Below are positions 55,163 to 63,999 of a stretch of DNA of 64,000 nucleotides, in pieces. Below the pieces are notes generated by a model. That model was not told the origin of the DNA. It worked only from the letters and a program-made list of their open reading frames with translations, and searched no databases. The stretch is from NCBI GenBank assembly GCA_022760475.1, contig JALEFZ010000095.1, positions 62,001 to 126,000 of the forward strand. The letters are read 5' to 3'. A program made the translations under genes and the position numbers. Position 1 is the stretch's first letter, and the number at the start of each line of letters is the position of its first letter. Source of the stretch: Bacteroidia bacterium. Its GTDB lineage: Bacteria; Bacteroidota; Bacteroidia; J057.

Positions 55163-56977
55163 CTAGAACAGGATTTGAACACCTGCATTGTAAGATTTGT
55201 CTGTATTGGGAGTAAATGTTCCTCCTTGTGTGTTGGCAGGAATCCTGGTAAAGGGTTCATTCTCCTGCAACAACTGATAGGCAAAGAAAATCTCTAAATG
55301 GGTAGACCTGAATCCCACCCGGAATTCTCCATAGAAGATTTCAAGGTCAAAACCTTTAAACTGGTTGAAGGGGTCCTTGCGAGGGTCTGATTCTTCTGCC
55401 TGCTGGAAGGTGCGCTGCACCCCCCCCATTCCCTGGATAAATATCCTTCTCCAAGGCTTGAATTCTACACCCGCTGCAAGGTTTGCAGTTCCTCTGGAAG
55501 TTCCTCTAAACCAAACCAACGGCAAGCCCGTCTCTGTATCAATTGAATCCCTCAAACTCGACCATCTGAATGGCCTGTCGTCCAATGGAGTAGCTCTACG
55601 AACAGGGATCACTGACAGGTCAACAAAACCAGCCCATCTCCTGTCATTGGTGAATCTGTATCGAATCTGTCCAGTGGCCCCCAGTCCATATTCCGGCAAT
55701 TGGCCCCTGTATCTCTTGAATACTGCTCCCCCAGCCAACTCAATTCTTGGTTCTGGTTCTTTTGGAATGACTACCGTTACGCTATCATTGTTTCCACAGC
55801 AGCAGGTCGTCATGACCACCTTGGGTGCCGGTGGAGCAGGACATTGTACGCGAATAGGAGTTTTTTCTAGGGTATCAATGCGTCCCTCACAATTTTGCAC
55901 ACGATAGTACATCATCCAGCAAGAGTCAGGTTGAATCACGACCGGGGTACACTCAGGGCAAGGGGGACATGGATCTGGCTTACGGGCAATGGTGGTAGTA
56001 TCAGGGCCACGAGGCGTAGGAGTCTCACCTTGTGCCACAACGATAGGCTGATTGGTCATGGCAGTATCGCCCTCATTGTCTGTTACCGTAAGGATAACAT
56101 CAAATGTACCAGCCTTTACAAAGGTATAACTCGGGTTTTCTTCATCAGATGTTCCACCATCACCGAAATTCCACTTATAAACTTTGATTAACTGGGAATC
56201 CTGATCATTGTCATATGAATTATCTCCCTTAAAATTCACCGTCAAAGGAGTTTTTCCCTCGGTTTTGTCAGCTGTGATGATGGCTGTTGGAGGGGAGTAA
56301 GGATCGTATTCACAATCCAAATCTCTAGGAGGATTGGGATAGGGATTCTCATACCAACTTTCATAATCTTTCTCAAACCATACCTTTCCAATATAGGTCT
56401 CATTCACCTCCAATACCCTTCCATTGAGTTTTTCTGCTATAAAAATTCTTCCCTTTTTCGTATTGATGTGGATTTGATAGGCAAAAGTGGTGTCTTTATA
56501 GCCCGAACCGGTAAAGTGAAGGTCATTTGTTTTTCTTCCCCCTGTTGCCCAAGGAGGACAAAATGTATAATAGCCCGATCCAAAGGTAATTTCATTGGAA
56601 ACTTTACAGAGATCACCAAAGACTCTCGAAAAAGGTTTGTCCCTCATGAAAGCATATTCTGCCTGATCAATGATCTTTCTGGCAGAATCTCTTAGGTCTT
56701 TATCTTTGGTAAGCTGGTGAAGTATGGCATAGGAGATCCAGTCTTTGGATACAGCCTTACAAAAATCTGGGTTTGCCTTTTTTAAGGCTTCGGGTACGGG
56801 TCGGGTTGGATCAGCGGCCTCAAGATCACCCACCATATTGTAAGTGTACACAACTCCGTCAGGATCAGTCAAGGTGCGGAAATTGTCGTAAACCTTGGTG
56901 GTTTGGGCGAGATTGGTAAGGGGCCAAATTGTAATAATTCCAAGAACAAGAAAAAACTGTAGGGCAGCTGCTTTCAT
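55163..56977 (-). CDS. PKD-domain protein with Cys-rich linker and C-terminal outer-membrane barrel-like region
   Basis: 604 residues with a signal peptide ending at NLAQ. Residues of about 26-215 are an unrecognised domain with four Cys. A PKD domain follows (229-315, WNFGDGGTSDEENPSYTF). Then comes a Pro/Cys-rich linker with nine Cys between 337 and 394, ending in TTCCCG. Residues 410-604 are alternating strands ending in an aromatic residue (AGVQILF), typical of a small outer-membrane barrel such as PorP/OmpA-like forms. It should be an envelope protein with a surface or periplasmic PKD spacer. No T9SS tail. The joined architecture is uncommon, and its role is unknown. Confidence 0.7.
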   Translation of the reverse strand: MKAAALQFFLVLGIITIWPLTNLAQTTKVYDNFRTLTDPDGVVYTYNMVGDLEAADPTRPVPEALKKANPDFCKAVSKDWISYAILHQLTKDKDLRDSARKIIDQAEYAFMRDKPFSRVFGDLCKVSNEITFGSGYYTFCPPWATGGRKTNDLHFTGSGYKDTTFAYQIHINTKKGRIFIAEKLNGRVLEVNETYIGKVWFEKDYESWYENPYPNPPRDLDCEYDPYSPPTAIITADKTEGKTPLTVNFKGDNSYDNDQDSQLIKVYKWNFGDGGTSDEENPSYTFVKAGTFDVILTVTDNEGDTAMTNQPIVVAQGETPTPRGPDTTTIARKPDPCPPCPECTPVVIQPDSCWMMYYRVQNCEGRIDTLEKTPIRVQCPAPPAPKVVMTTCCCGNNDSVTVVIPKEPEPRIELAGGAVFKRYRGQLPEYGLGATGQIRYRFTNDRRWAGFVDLSVIPVRRATPLDDRPFRWSSLRDSIDTETGLPLVWFRGTSRGTANLAAGVEFKPWRRIFIQGMGGVQRTFQQAEESDPRKDPFNQFKGFDLEIFYGEFRVGFRSTHLEIFFAYQLLQENEPFTRIPANTQGGTFTPNTDKSYNAGVQILF

Positions 56978-57315
56978 TACCAGGTAGATTTTGGTGGAAT
57001 TCGCAAATAATGGGCCGAATAAGCTTCTTTATTCCGTAAATATTGTTTGTAAACAAGTTTCCTCATAGTAGAAAATAGACTTTCTTGTAACAAACAAACC
57101 AAAGATAAGCTATATATCGAATTACCCAAAAATATGACTAAACGGAAGTTTTGTTTCAAATATTCGAAACTACTTTCTCCACTAGCTCATACAACGAGCA
57201 AACCATCAGAAATAGTTCAAATCCATTAAATTATTTGAAGATTTGTTGAATATTTTTCTACTGGAAGAAGATTTTTGCCTGATACTGAATAAATTCGGCA
57301 TCAAAATTTCAAGGC
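56978..57315. other. Intergenic region between divergent envelope and polyamine genes
   Basis: 338 nt, AT-rich, no gene. It holds two near-palindromes that could bind regulators: TTGTTTGTAAACAA near 57042 and GTTTCAAATATTCGAAAC (57153-57170, 16 of 18 positions symmetric). Nothing else was seen. Confidence 0.5.
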
Positions 57316-58455
57316 ATGATTGATTACAATAAAATCCCATCCCCATGCTTTTTGATGGAGGATCAAAGGTTGAAATCCAATCTGGTTAAGATAAATTCTG
57401 TAGCCAAGGAAGCAGGGATAGATATCATCCTGGCCCTTAAAGCCTTCGCCAACTGGACATACTTTCCTTTGATTGGAGAATACCTCCATGGAGCTACGGC
57501 TTCTTCCTTGCATGAGGCTCGCCTCATTTTTGAGCAGATGACAAAAAAAGCACATGTCTACACCCCTGCCTTGATCCCGGAGGAGTTTGATGAATTATTG
57601 ACCTATACATCCCACCTTACATTTAATTCTTTCAAGCAATTTCAAACCTACAAAGAGAGGGTTAACTCACATCAATATCCCATTTCCATGGGAATCCGCG
57701 TGAATCCTGAAGCATCTGCCTCTGAAGTTGACATGTACAACCCCAGCCTTCCCGGAACGCGCTTCGGAGTCATGGCCAGCCAAATGCCTGCAGAGCTTCC
57801 AGAAGAAATCGAAGGCCTGCATTTCCATGTTTTATGCGAAGCCAGTTCCTACGACCTGGAAAAGGTCCTTGCTGCCTTCGAGGAAAGGTTTGCTCACTAC
57901 CTTCCACAAATCAAATGGCTAAATATGGGCGGGGGACACCTCATTACAAGGGAGGGTTATGATGCTGAGCACCTGATCCGGTTGTTGAGCAATTTTCGAA
58001 AAAGGTATGACCTGAAAATCATCCTCGAACCCGGTAGTGCCATCGCATGGGAAACAGGGGTGCTCGTAAGCAGGGTACTTGACATAGTAGAGAACCACAA
58101 CATAAAAACAGCCATCCTGGATGTTTCCTTTACCGCTCATATGCCTGACACACTCGAAATGCCCTACCAGCCCAGGGTTTTGGGAGCAGATTCATCTATA
58201 GTGGAAGGGAAACATGCCTACAAGCTCGGAGGTTCAAGCTGCCTTTCCGGGGACTTTATGGGAGATTATTCTTTTGAGAATGAACTGAAAATCGGAGATC
58301 CCGTGATCCTGATGGACATGATGCATTATACAACGGTAAAAACCACCATGTTCAATGGCATCAAACATCCAAACCTGGGAAGGATCACCGAGGCAGGAGA
58401 ATTTGAGATGATCCGTGAATTTGGATACGAAGACTACAAAAGCAGACTGGGCTAA
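57316..58455 (+). CDS. nspC: Carboxynorspermidine/carboxyspermidine decarboxylase
   Basis: 379 residues, the normal NspC length. A fold-type III PLP enzyme that decarboxylates carboxyspermidine (or carboxynorspermidine) to spermidine. The PLP lysine is Lys42 in ALKAFANW, a signature of NspC as against other alanine-racemase-fold decarboxylases; GLHFHVLCEA, LNMGGGHL and LEPGSA bind PLP phosphate, and GSSCLSGD holds the partner-subunit Cys. It faces the carboxynorspermidine dehydrogenase gene at 58513, so the two steps are encoded side by side. Confidence 0.93.
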   Translation: MIDYNKIPSPCFLMEDQRLKSNLVKINSVAKEAGIDIILALKAFANWTYFPLIGEYLHGATASSLHEARLIFEQMTKKAHVYTPALIPEEFDELLTYTSHLTFNSFKQFQTYKERVNSHQYPISMGIRVNPEASASEVDMYNPSLPGTRFGVMASQMPAELPEEIEGLHFHVLCEASSYDLEKVLAAFEERFAHYLPQIKWLNMGGGHLITREGYDAEHLIRLLSNFRKRYDLKIILEPGSAIAWETGVLVSRVLDIVENHNIKTAILDVSFTAHMPDTLEMPYQPRVLGADSSIVEGKHAYKLGGSSCLSGDFMGDYSFENELKIGDPVILMDMMHYTTVKTTMFNGIKHPNLGRITEAGEFEMIREFGYEDYKSRLG

Positions 58456-58462
58456 TGAAAAT

Positions 58463-58493
58463 TCGGAGGCAACAAAGCAAATGCTGCCTCCGA
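58463..58493. terminator. Bidirectional terminator between nspC and the dehydrogenase gene
   Basis: TCGGAGGCA (58463-58471) and TGCCTCCGA (58485-58493) form a 9-bp stem with a 13-nt loop between the two convergent stops. Modest T-runs on both sides. Confidence 0.8.
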
Positions 58494-58512
58494 TTGCATG
58501 ATTTATTTTTAC

Positions 58513-59718
58513 TTACAATTCCAGATCAATGTCAAACTTCTCTTCCCATGATAAACCATGAGGACCCAGTTTATCCAGAAAGGGGTCGGGATTAAATTCT
58601 TCAACATTGAAGACACCTGCCCCACTCCAATGCCCTTGAAGAAGCATCATTGCCCCTGTCATGGCTGGAACGCCTGTGGTATAGCTCACCCCTTGGGCAC
58701 CTGTCTCATCAAAAGCTGCTTGATGGCTACAGTTGTTCCAGATGTAGTAGGTTTGCTCCTTTCCATCCTTGATGCCCTTGATGCGACAACCAATGGAGGT
58801 TTCTCCTGTATAATTGTCTCCCAGTTCTCCAGGATCAGGCAAAACGGCCTTCAAGAATTGCAAAGGAATGATTTCCTGGCCATTGTAATTCACCGGATCA
58901 ATCCTGGACATCCCAATGTTCTGAATGACACGCAGGTGAGTCAGGTATTCCTCTCCAAACGTCATCCAAAACCTTGCCCGTTTGATAGAGGGATAGTTTT
59001 TCACCAAAGACTCCAATTCTTCATGGTAAAGTACGTAGGACTCCCTTGCCCCGATATTCGGGTAGTTCAGGGGTTTATGTATTTCAAATGGTTTGGTTTC
59101 AACCCATTCACCATTTTCCCAATAGCGCCCATTCTGGGTAATTTCTCTGATGTTGATTTCAGGATTGAAATTCGTGGCGAAGGCTTTTCCGTGGTCTCCG
59201 CCATTGCAATCAACGATATCCAGATAATGGATTTCATCGAAATGATGCTTGGCTGCCCTGGCAGTAAAGACCCCCGTAACACCAGGATCAAACCCGCATC
59301 CCAGGATAGCAGTTAAGCCCTTTTCTTTAAACCTGCCTTGATATGCCCATTGCCAACTGTATTCAAATTTCGCTACATCCTTGGGCTCATAGTTCGCGGT
59401 ATCCAGGTAATGAACCCCTGTTTCGAGGCAGGCATCCATAATGGTCAAATCCTGATAAGGCAAGGCTACATGAATGACCATTTCAGGTCCGAATGACCGA
59501 ATCAGTTCCACCAATTCAGGAACATTTTCTGCATCAACCTGGGCACATTTAAAGTTCTTATGGCCGGTATCCCTCACCACATCCAGGGCAATTTCATAGC
59601 ACTTGGAAATGGTTCTGCTGGCAAGCATGATTTCACTGAAGACTTCGGGATGTTGGGCACATTTGTAGGCCACCACCCTTCCGACCCCACCTGCACCAAT
59701 GATCAATACCTTTGACAT
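58513..59718 (-). CDS. Carboxynorspermidine/carboxyspermidine dehydrogenase (saccharopine-dehydrogenase family)
   Basis: 401 residues from the ATG at 59718; the longer frame to 59862 adds an AT-rich stretch not found in the family, and MSKVLIIGAGGVGRVVAYKCA is the expected start. The Rossmann motif GAGGVG binds NAD(P)H; GCGFDPGVTGVF, DCNGGDHG and GAREXYVLYHEELESL (X is S) are typical segments. It joins aspartate-semialdehyde to putrescine (or diaminopropane) to make carboxyspermidine (or carboxynorspermidine), the step before NspC. It is convergent with nspC and divergent from agmatinase. Confidence 0.9.
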   Translation of the reverse strand: MSKVLIIGAGGVGRVVAYKCAQHPEVFSEIMLASRTISKCYEIALDVVRDTGHKNFKCAQVDAENVPELVELIRSFGPEMVIHVALPYQDLTIMDACLETGVHYLDTANYEPKDVAKFEYSWQWAYQGRFKEKGLTAILGCGFDPGVTGVFTARAAKHHFDEIHYLDIVDCNGGDHGKAFATNFNPEINIREITQNGRYWENGEWVETKPFEIHKPLNYPNIGARESYVLYHEELESLVKNYPSIKRARFWMTFGEEYLTHLRVIQNIGMSRIDPVNYNGQEIIPLQFLKAVLPDPGELGDNYTGETSIGCRIKGIKDGKEQTYYIWNNCSHQAAFDETGAQGVSYTTGVPAMTGAMMLLQGHWSGAGVFNVEEFNPDPFLDKLGPHGLSWEEKFDIDLEL

Positions 59719-59871
59719 ATATGATATGCTTAAGAAATTTGGTTTAAGGCTAAATTTTTCCCGTAAATCTATAAATAGCAGCAAAATATAGCTTGTCTTT
59801 TTTTTATTTTTATCAAAAAAAATCAACCTACTTACTTGCCCCCGAAAAAGGAGCCTAAACACAACACAGAG

Positions 59872-60897
59872 ATGTTCGACCCAAACACAGTAACCGTCAA
59901 AAATGGCAACTTCATGGGACTGCCAATCGACGAAGAAAATGCCAACTTGATCCTGCTCCCAGTTCCCTGGGATGTAACGACCTCTTTCAAAGATGGCACC
60001 TCAACCGCCTCTCAGAATATCCTGGAGGCCTCCTATCAGTTAGACTTTGCCAATCCCTATAGCCCCGATGCCTGGAAAAAGGGAATTTTTATGCCTCAGG
60101 TAAATCAGGAAATCGGTAAGCTGAACAACGCCTCTAGAAAAAAGGCCATCGAATACATTGAATTCCTCGAATCTGGTGGAGAACTTTCACAAAGCACGGA
60201 AATGGCAGAAAAACTATCTTCCATCAATGCCGCCTGCGAAGAAATGAAACAGTTTGTGTTCGATCAAACACTCAAATACCTCAACAAAGGCAAATTGATT
60301 GGGCTCATAGGCGGAGACCACAGCGTTCCCCTGGGATACCTGGAAGCCCTGACAACCGTACACAATTCTTTTGGAATCCTGACCATAGACGCCCACATGG
60401 ATTTAAGACATGCCTATGAAGGATTTACTTACTCCCATGCCTCCATTTTCAAAAATGCCCTTGACATCCCCCAGCTTTCCTCCATCGTGCAGGTAGGAAT
60501 AAGGGATTGGTGCGAAGAAGAGGAAGAGTTGGTTAGCAATTCCAGGGATAAAGTCAGGGTTTATTATGATCACCAAATCAAAGGTCGTATGTACGAAGGA
60601 CAATCCTTCAAAGACATTTGCCAGGACATCATTTCAGCCTTGCCCAAGAAAGTATACATCAGCTTCGACATTGATGGATTGGACCCCAAATTGTGCCCTG
60701 AGACAGGAACACCAGTACCAGGAGGGCTAGAACTAAGCCAAACGAACTATTTGATTCAACAAATCATTCAGAGTGGAAGACAACTGATTGGTTTTGACCT
60801 GTGTGAGGTAGCTGGCTTAGGAAATGAATGGGACGGCAATGTAGGTGCAAGGGTTTTGTACAATCTTTCTTCCTTTCTTCTACATCAATCAAAATAA
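59872..60897 (+). CDS. Agmatinase / arginase-family ureohydrolase
   Basis: 341 residues from the ATG at 59872 (a TTG at 59836 adds 12 residues). The binuclear Mn site is complete: GGDHS (His150), DAHMD (Asp173, His175, Asp177) and SFDIDGLDP (Asp266, Asp268). It is about 30 residues longer than most agmatinases, from an N-terminal extension and a helix near 80-125. Agmatinase hydrolyses agmatine to putrescine and urea; arginase and formiminoglutamase are relatives. The neighbouring carboxyspermidine genes favour agmatinase feeding putrescine into that route. Arginine decarboxylase is not in the window. Confidence 0.85.
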   Translation: MFDPNTVTVKNGNFMGLPIDEENANLILLPVPWDVTTSFKDGTSTASQNILEASYQLDFANPYSPDAWKKGIFMPQVNQEIGKLNNASRKKAIEYIEFLESGGELSQSTEMAEKLSSINAACEEMKQFVFDQTLKYLNKGKLIGLIGGDHSVPLGYLEALTTVHNSFGILTIDAHMDLRHAYEGFTYSHASIFKNALDIPQLSSIVQVGIRDWCEEEEELVSNSRDKVRVYYDHQIKGRMYEGQSFKDICQDIISALPKKVYISFDIDGLDPKLCPETGTPVPGGLELSQTNYLIQQIIQSGRQLIGFDLCEVAGLGNEWDGNVGARVLYNLSSFLLHQSK

Positions 60898-60902
60898 GTT
60901 AT

Positions 60903-60940
60903 CGCCTGCAAGGAATTGAATGCTTGCAGGCGATTTCTAG
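60903..60940. terminator. Bidirectional terminator between agmatinase and the M24 peptidase gene
   Basis: CGCCTGCAAG (60903-60912) and CTTGCAGGCG (60923-60932) form a perfect 10-bp stem, lying a few bases past both convergent stop codons. Confidence 0.85.
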
Positions 60941-62272
60941 TTATTTTCTGGGAATGGGGAAGATTTGAGTAGCCCTGCCATCCAGGAATTCAAAAGATTC
61001 GCCATCAAAAAGGCCATTCTCTTCAAGCATGATCCTGATACTTTTGTTCCATTCCGGCACTTTGGAGGCAGCATACAGTTCAATGGAATAGGCAGTATTG
61101 GCAAACAAGGGATAATCTCCATTTCCTTTTACGCCTTGCTGCTTGTCCCACATCCCAATGGTTGGTCCCGCTGCATGCCCGTGAAAACCAATGGGATGGG
61201 TATAGATCGAGGCCTGAATCCCTTCTTTCTTGGCTTGTTCGAGGGCATCGAGCAGGATCTGATTCCCGGATTTTCCTTGCTTAAACTCAGAAAGAAGGAT
61301 ATCCTGTAGCCTGTTTCCCTTTACAAAAGCCTCTTTTAAGCCTTTGGGAATGTCATCTTCGTCAGGTTTAAGGACATAAAAATGCTGTTGCTGATCAGAA
61401 TTAAGCCGCAGGTAGGTAATGCCAAAGTCCACGTGTAGAAGGTCTCCATATTGGATAATGTCGTCCTCCGGCCTTTTGGAAAAGGATCGGAGAAATGCAT
61501 TGTCTCCCATGGAAGCGCGTTGGATAGAAACAGAAGGGTGAAACCAGGTATCCAGCCCCAGTTTGGTTACACGATCCCTGAGCCACCACACCACATCATC
61601 GGAGGTTGTCTTACCTGGAGTAATGACAGCCTCTGAAAATGCCTCCTGGAGGATTTGATGGCCCATGGCACAAACCAGTGGGTAGATTTTCTTTTCTTTC
61701 TCAGATCGGGTTTCCAACCATGAAATGGCCAGTTTTTCAGCAGAAACGACCTTTTTTTGATATTCTTCAGGAAGTTTCTCTTGAAATTCTTCAAATTCTG
61801 TTTTTACAAGGCCATCTGCCAAGGCAAAATACCTGGAATAATTTAATCCTATTTGTTCGGGATTTTTCTCCTTAATGATCTGTACCAAAGCCTCCCATTG
61901 ATCAGGATAAACATTGAGGTTCCACTGCCCCTTCAACAATTTTCCTACACTATATCTTGCAATGGCAATTTTTTCGAGGCCTTTGTTTCCATTGTAGAAA
62001 ACCATGATGGTACGCCTTCTGGCGGACAACCAGGTAGCTGGAAGCATGGTTTTCATGACAGGATCTTCATTGTATTCTCGAGAAATGACAATCCACATAT
62101 CAATACCTGCCTTTTCCATCAATTGAGGCAAGAGGTTTTCCATGCGTTCTTGAAGGATTTCATCAATGAGGGCTGCCCGCTCCTGTTCGTCCAAAATTTG
62201 ATCCAAAGGATTCTGTGCCTGAGAAATGGGGATTAAAAAGAATAACAAAAGGAAGAATTGAAGATTTTTCAT
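60941..62272 (-). CDS. Secreted M24-family (Xaa-Pro aminopeptidase-like) metallopeptidase
   Basis: 443 residues from the ATG at 62272, with a signal peptide (FFLIPISQA). The N-terminal domain (about 25-190) is the creatinase-like fold, and the C-terminal pita-bread domain carries likely metal ligands: Asp in LHVDFGITY, Asp in LNSDQQQHFY, His in HGHAAGP, Glu in SIELY, and Glu in RIMLEENG. M24 enzymes remove N-terminal residues before Pro or cleave dipeptides such as X-Pro. The second Asp position is less standard, so activity is likely but not certain. The signal peptide suggests a periplasmic site. Confidence 0.85.
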   Translation of the reverse strand: MKNLQFFLLLFFLIPISQAQNPLDQILDEQERAALIDEILQERMENLLPQLMEKAGIDMWIVISREYNEDPVMKTMLPATWLSARRRTIMVFYNGNKGLEKIAIARYSVGKLLKGQWNLNVYPDQWEALVQIIKEKNPEQIGLNYSRYFALADGLVKTEFEEFQEKLPEEYQKKVVSAEKLAISWLETRSEKEKKIYPLVCAMGHQILQEAFSEAVITPGKTTSDDVVWWLRDRVTKLGLDTWFHPSVSIQRASMGDNAFLRSFSKRPEDDIIQYGDLLHVDFGITYLRLNSDQQQHFYVLKPDEDDIPKGLKEAFVKGNRLQDILLSEFKQGKSGNQILLDALEQAKKEGIQASIYTHPIGFHGHAAGPTIGMWDKQQGVKGNGDYPLFANTAYSIELYAASKVPEWNKSIRIMLEENGLFDGESFEFLDGRATQIFPIPRK

Positions 62273-62346
62273 GAAGTTCAAGTTGAATGGTTAACTCGAG
62301 ACATTCAAAATATCATATTCTTGCCTTAATCTAAAACCCTCAGAAG

Positions 62347-62889
62347 CTAAAATGACCAGTTATTAAGGTATTTGATGAAGATCTTGGCGATGTTTCGGGC
62401 ATCATCAATTCCCCTATGGTGGGTACCTTCCAATGTAAATGAGTCCATTTTCAAGGCATGTCCCATCCCAAGCGGTTTTATCAAACCCTTGATCCTTTGG
62501 TGCTGGTGCTTGATACTTATATGGTGCTTTAGCCAGGAAATGTCAAGATCGTGGTAATTGCAGTCCTTTTCAAACTGCTTTTTGTCATAAAACCCCCATG
62601 AGCATAAGAAATATTCCTCCCTTCCAACTCCTATCCATTCCTGAAACTCTTCTATAACCTTTGGAAAAGTAGATGCATCATCCACCTCCTTTTGGCTAAT
62701 GGTGGTCAACTCGATACAAAATTCACTTAAAATGGGATTTCGTACTGGCTTGATGAATTTTTCAAACTCAGACACGACCTTCCCTTCCTCGTTGATCTTT
62801 AAAGCACCTATCTCAATGATTTCATTTTCCTTGTTCTTGTTTCTTTCAAACCAACAAGTAGCTTCAAGATCTAGTACGATATATTTCAT
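62347..62889 (-). CDS. DEDDh 3'-5' exonuclease (ERI-1/KapD-like)
   Basis: 180 residues with all four acidic metal ligands and the His: Asp7 and Glu9 in VLDLEATCW, the EIIEIGAL strand, SWGFYDKKQF with the second Asp, and HHRGIDDARN with the catalytic His and last Asp. The TCW after DLEA is characteristic of the ERI-1-like branch, so an RNA exonuclease (or KapD-like) role is more likely than a polymerase epsilon subunit. It follows the membrane-protein gene by only 9 nt, so the two are one operon. Confidence 0.88.
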   Translation of the reverse strand: MKYIVLDLEATCWFERNKNKENEIIEIGALKINEEGKVVSEFEKFIKPVRNPILSEFCIELTTISQKEVDDASTFPKVIEEFQEWIGVGREEYFLCSWGFYDKKQFEKDCNYHDLDISWLKHHISIKHQHQRIKGLIKPLGMGHALKMDSFTLEGTHHRGIDDARNIAKIFIKYLNNWSF

Positions 62890-62898
62890 GCAACTGCC

Positions 62899-63306
62899 TT
62901 ATAAGAACTCTTTGATACTTCCTACCCATCCCAGTGCCGCCAAGCCAAGGCTGAGTACAATCGCTATCCCGAGTGAAAGTGATCGAAGCAATTGGGCTGT
63001 TAATTTATTTGTGATGAATCCCAATCCACTTGCCCCATAAGACGCTAGTAAGAACATCCAGGACTCACTGCTTCCATTGATAGCCATTGGAAAATAGATA
63101 AAGAACCAAAAATTGATGAGCATCCACTGAGGAAAGGAATTTGCTTCTGAACCTCCAGGACGAAGGTATCCTACCCAAAATGAAAGAATTACTGTTGAGA
63201 TGTAGGAAACAAGGTTTCCAAAAAGAAACCTCAGTCCGAGGTGGATCGCTATGATGGAAATCCCCAGCACAACATCGGTGATGATGGATCTTGCTCTATG
63301 GTTCAT
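62899..63306 (-). CDS. Small four-helix membrane protein
   Basis: 135 residues from the ATG at 63306; the longer frame to 63333 would start inside a terminator stem. Four likely helices near 8-28, 31-47, 62-80 and 105-128. No catalytic motif and no family recognised. It is co-oriented with the exonuclease gene across a 9-nt gap, so it is probably the first gene of a two-gene operon. Confidence 0.65.
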   Translation of the reverse strand: MNHRARSIITDVVLGISIIAIHLGLRFLFGNLVSYISTVILSFWVGYLRPGGSEANSFPQWMLINFWFFIYFPMAINGSSESWMFLLASYGASGLGFITNKLTAQLLRSLSLGIAIVLSLGLAALGWVGSIKEFL

Positions 63307-63317
63307 GTTACAAATAT

Positions 63318-63349
63318 AAAAAAACTGTGCCATCAGATAAATGGCACAG
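63318..63349 (-). terminator. Terminator of the truncated right-edge gene
   Basis: On the minus strand CTGTGCCAT and ATGGCACAG (63325-63333 and 63341-63349) form a 9-bp stem followed by seven Ts, downstream of the gene ending at 63514. Confidence 0.9.
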
Positions 63350-63513
63350 TCAAGTCAAACCAAACTATTACATAAACCAATTTCGCAAAAAAATTGCCTA
63401 ATTAATGAAATTAAATATCTATATGTGATAATTAATCTCTTGAATGTAATTTAAAGAATTAGGCGTTCTTTTGCAATTATCGCATACAAATAGTCTGTTA
63501 ATAATGAGGCTTT

Positions 63514-63999
63514 TTAATCAGAATTAGTTTTTGTCTTTTTCTTATTTTCCAATTGCCCGATCCCTTTGTCCAAAGATTTTATAAGCTCCCCCTCCAGATT
63601 CGCATATTCATAAGTCAGCAGCTTAATGGTTCTAATACAATCAGAGACCTTCGTTTCAGAATCTATAGACAGGAGTTGATCCACTAAGCGGTCGCCATAA
63701 TCCACCTGAATTCTGATTTTATCCTGAATGATTGAGAAATACCTGATTTTTTTGAATGACATTTCACCCAGGGTCCCATTTATTTTTGCGCTTTCATAGG
63801 CGACACTTTCAAGTGCAGGAAGCTGGATTCCCTTCCAGGACGGCATATCCTGCAAGGAGAAAATTGAAGTGCTGGAAATTCGCTGGTCTTTTTCCTCCTT
63901 CGTGAGCTGCTTACCGATAGAATCTATTTCTACCCTAAGTTTTTTATGGTACTCAACCGTTCGTTCAAGGCTGTTTTTGTTTTCTTTCAGTTCCTCCAC
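63514..63999 (-). CDS. Unknown protein, N-terminus beyond the window
   Basis: 161 residues are visible; the frame is open to the right edge, so the GTG at 63999 is probably not the true start. The fragment is helical and charged (EELKENKNSLERTVEYHKKL), with a beta-like middle, and ends in a basic tail KKKTKTNSD. The ELKEN...L.....H segment and its length recall DUF6090-type Bacteroidota proteins that begin with a membrane helix, but I would not insist. Strong terminator downstream. Confidence 0.55.
   Translation of the reverse strand: MEELKENKNSLERTVEYHKKLRVEIDSIGKQLTKEEKDQRISSTSIFSLQDMPSWKGIQLPALESVAYESAKINGTLGEMSFKKIRYFSIIQDKIRIQVDYGDRLVDQLLSIDSETKVSDCIRTIKLLTYEYANLEGELIKSLDKGIGQLENKKKTKTNSD

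Noticed and set aside
58558-59316. Long plus-strand open frame of 252 codons
   Set aside because: It is antisense to the carboxynorspermidine dehydrogenase gene, with no recognisable domain and a Cys/His/Pro-rich composition typical of a shadow frame.
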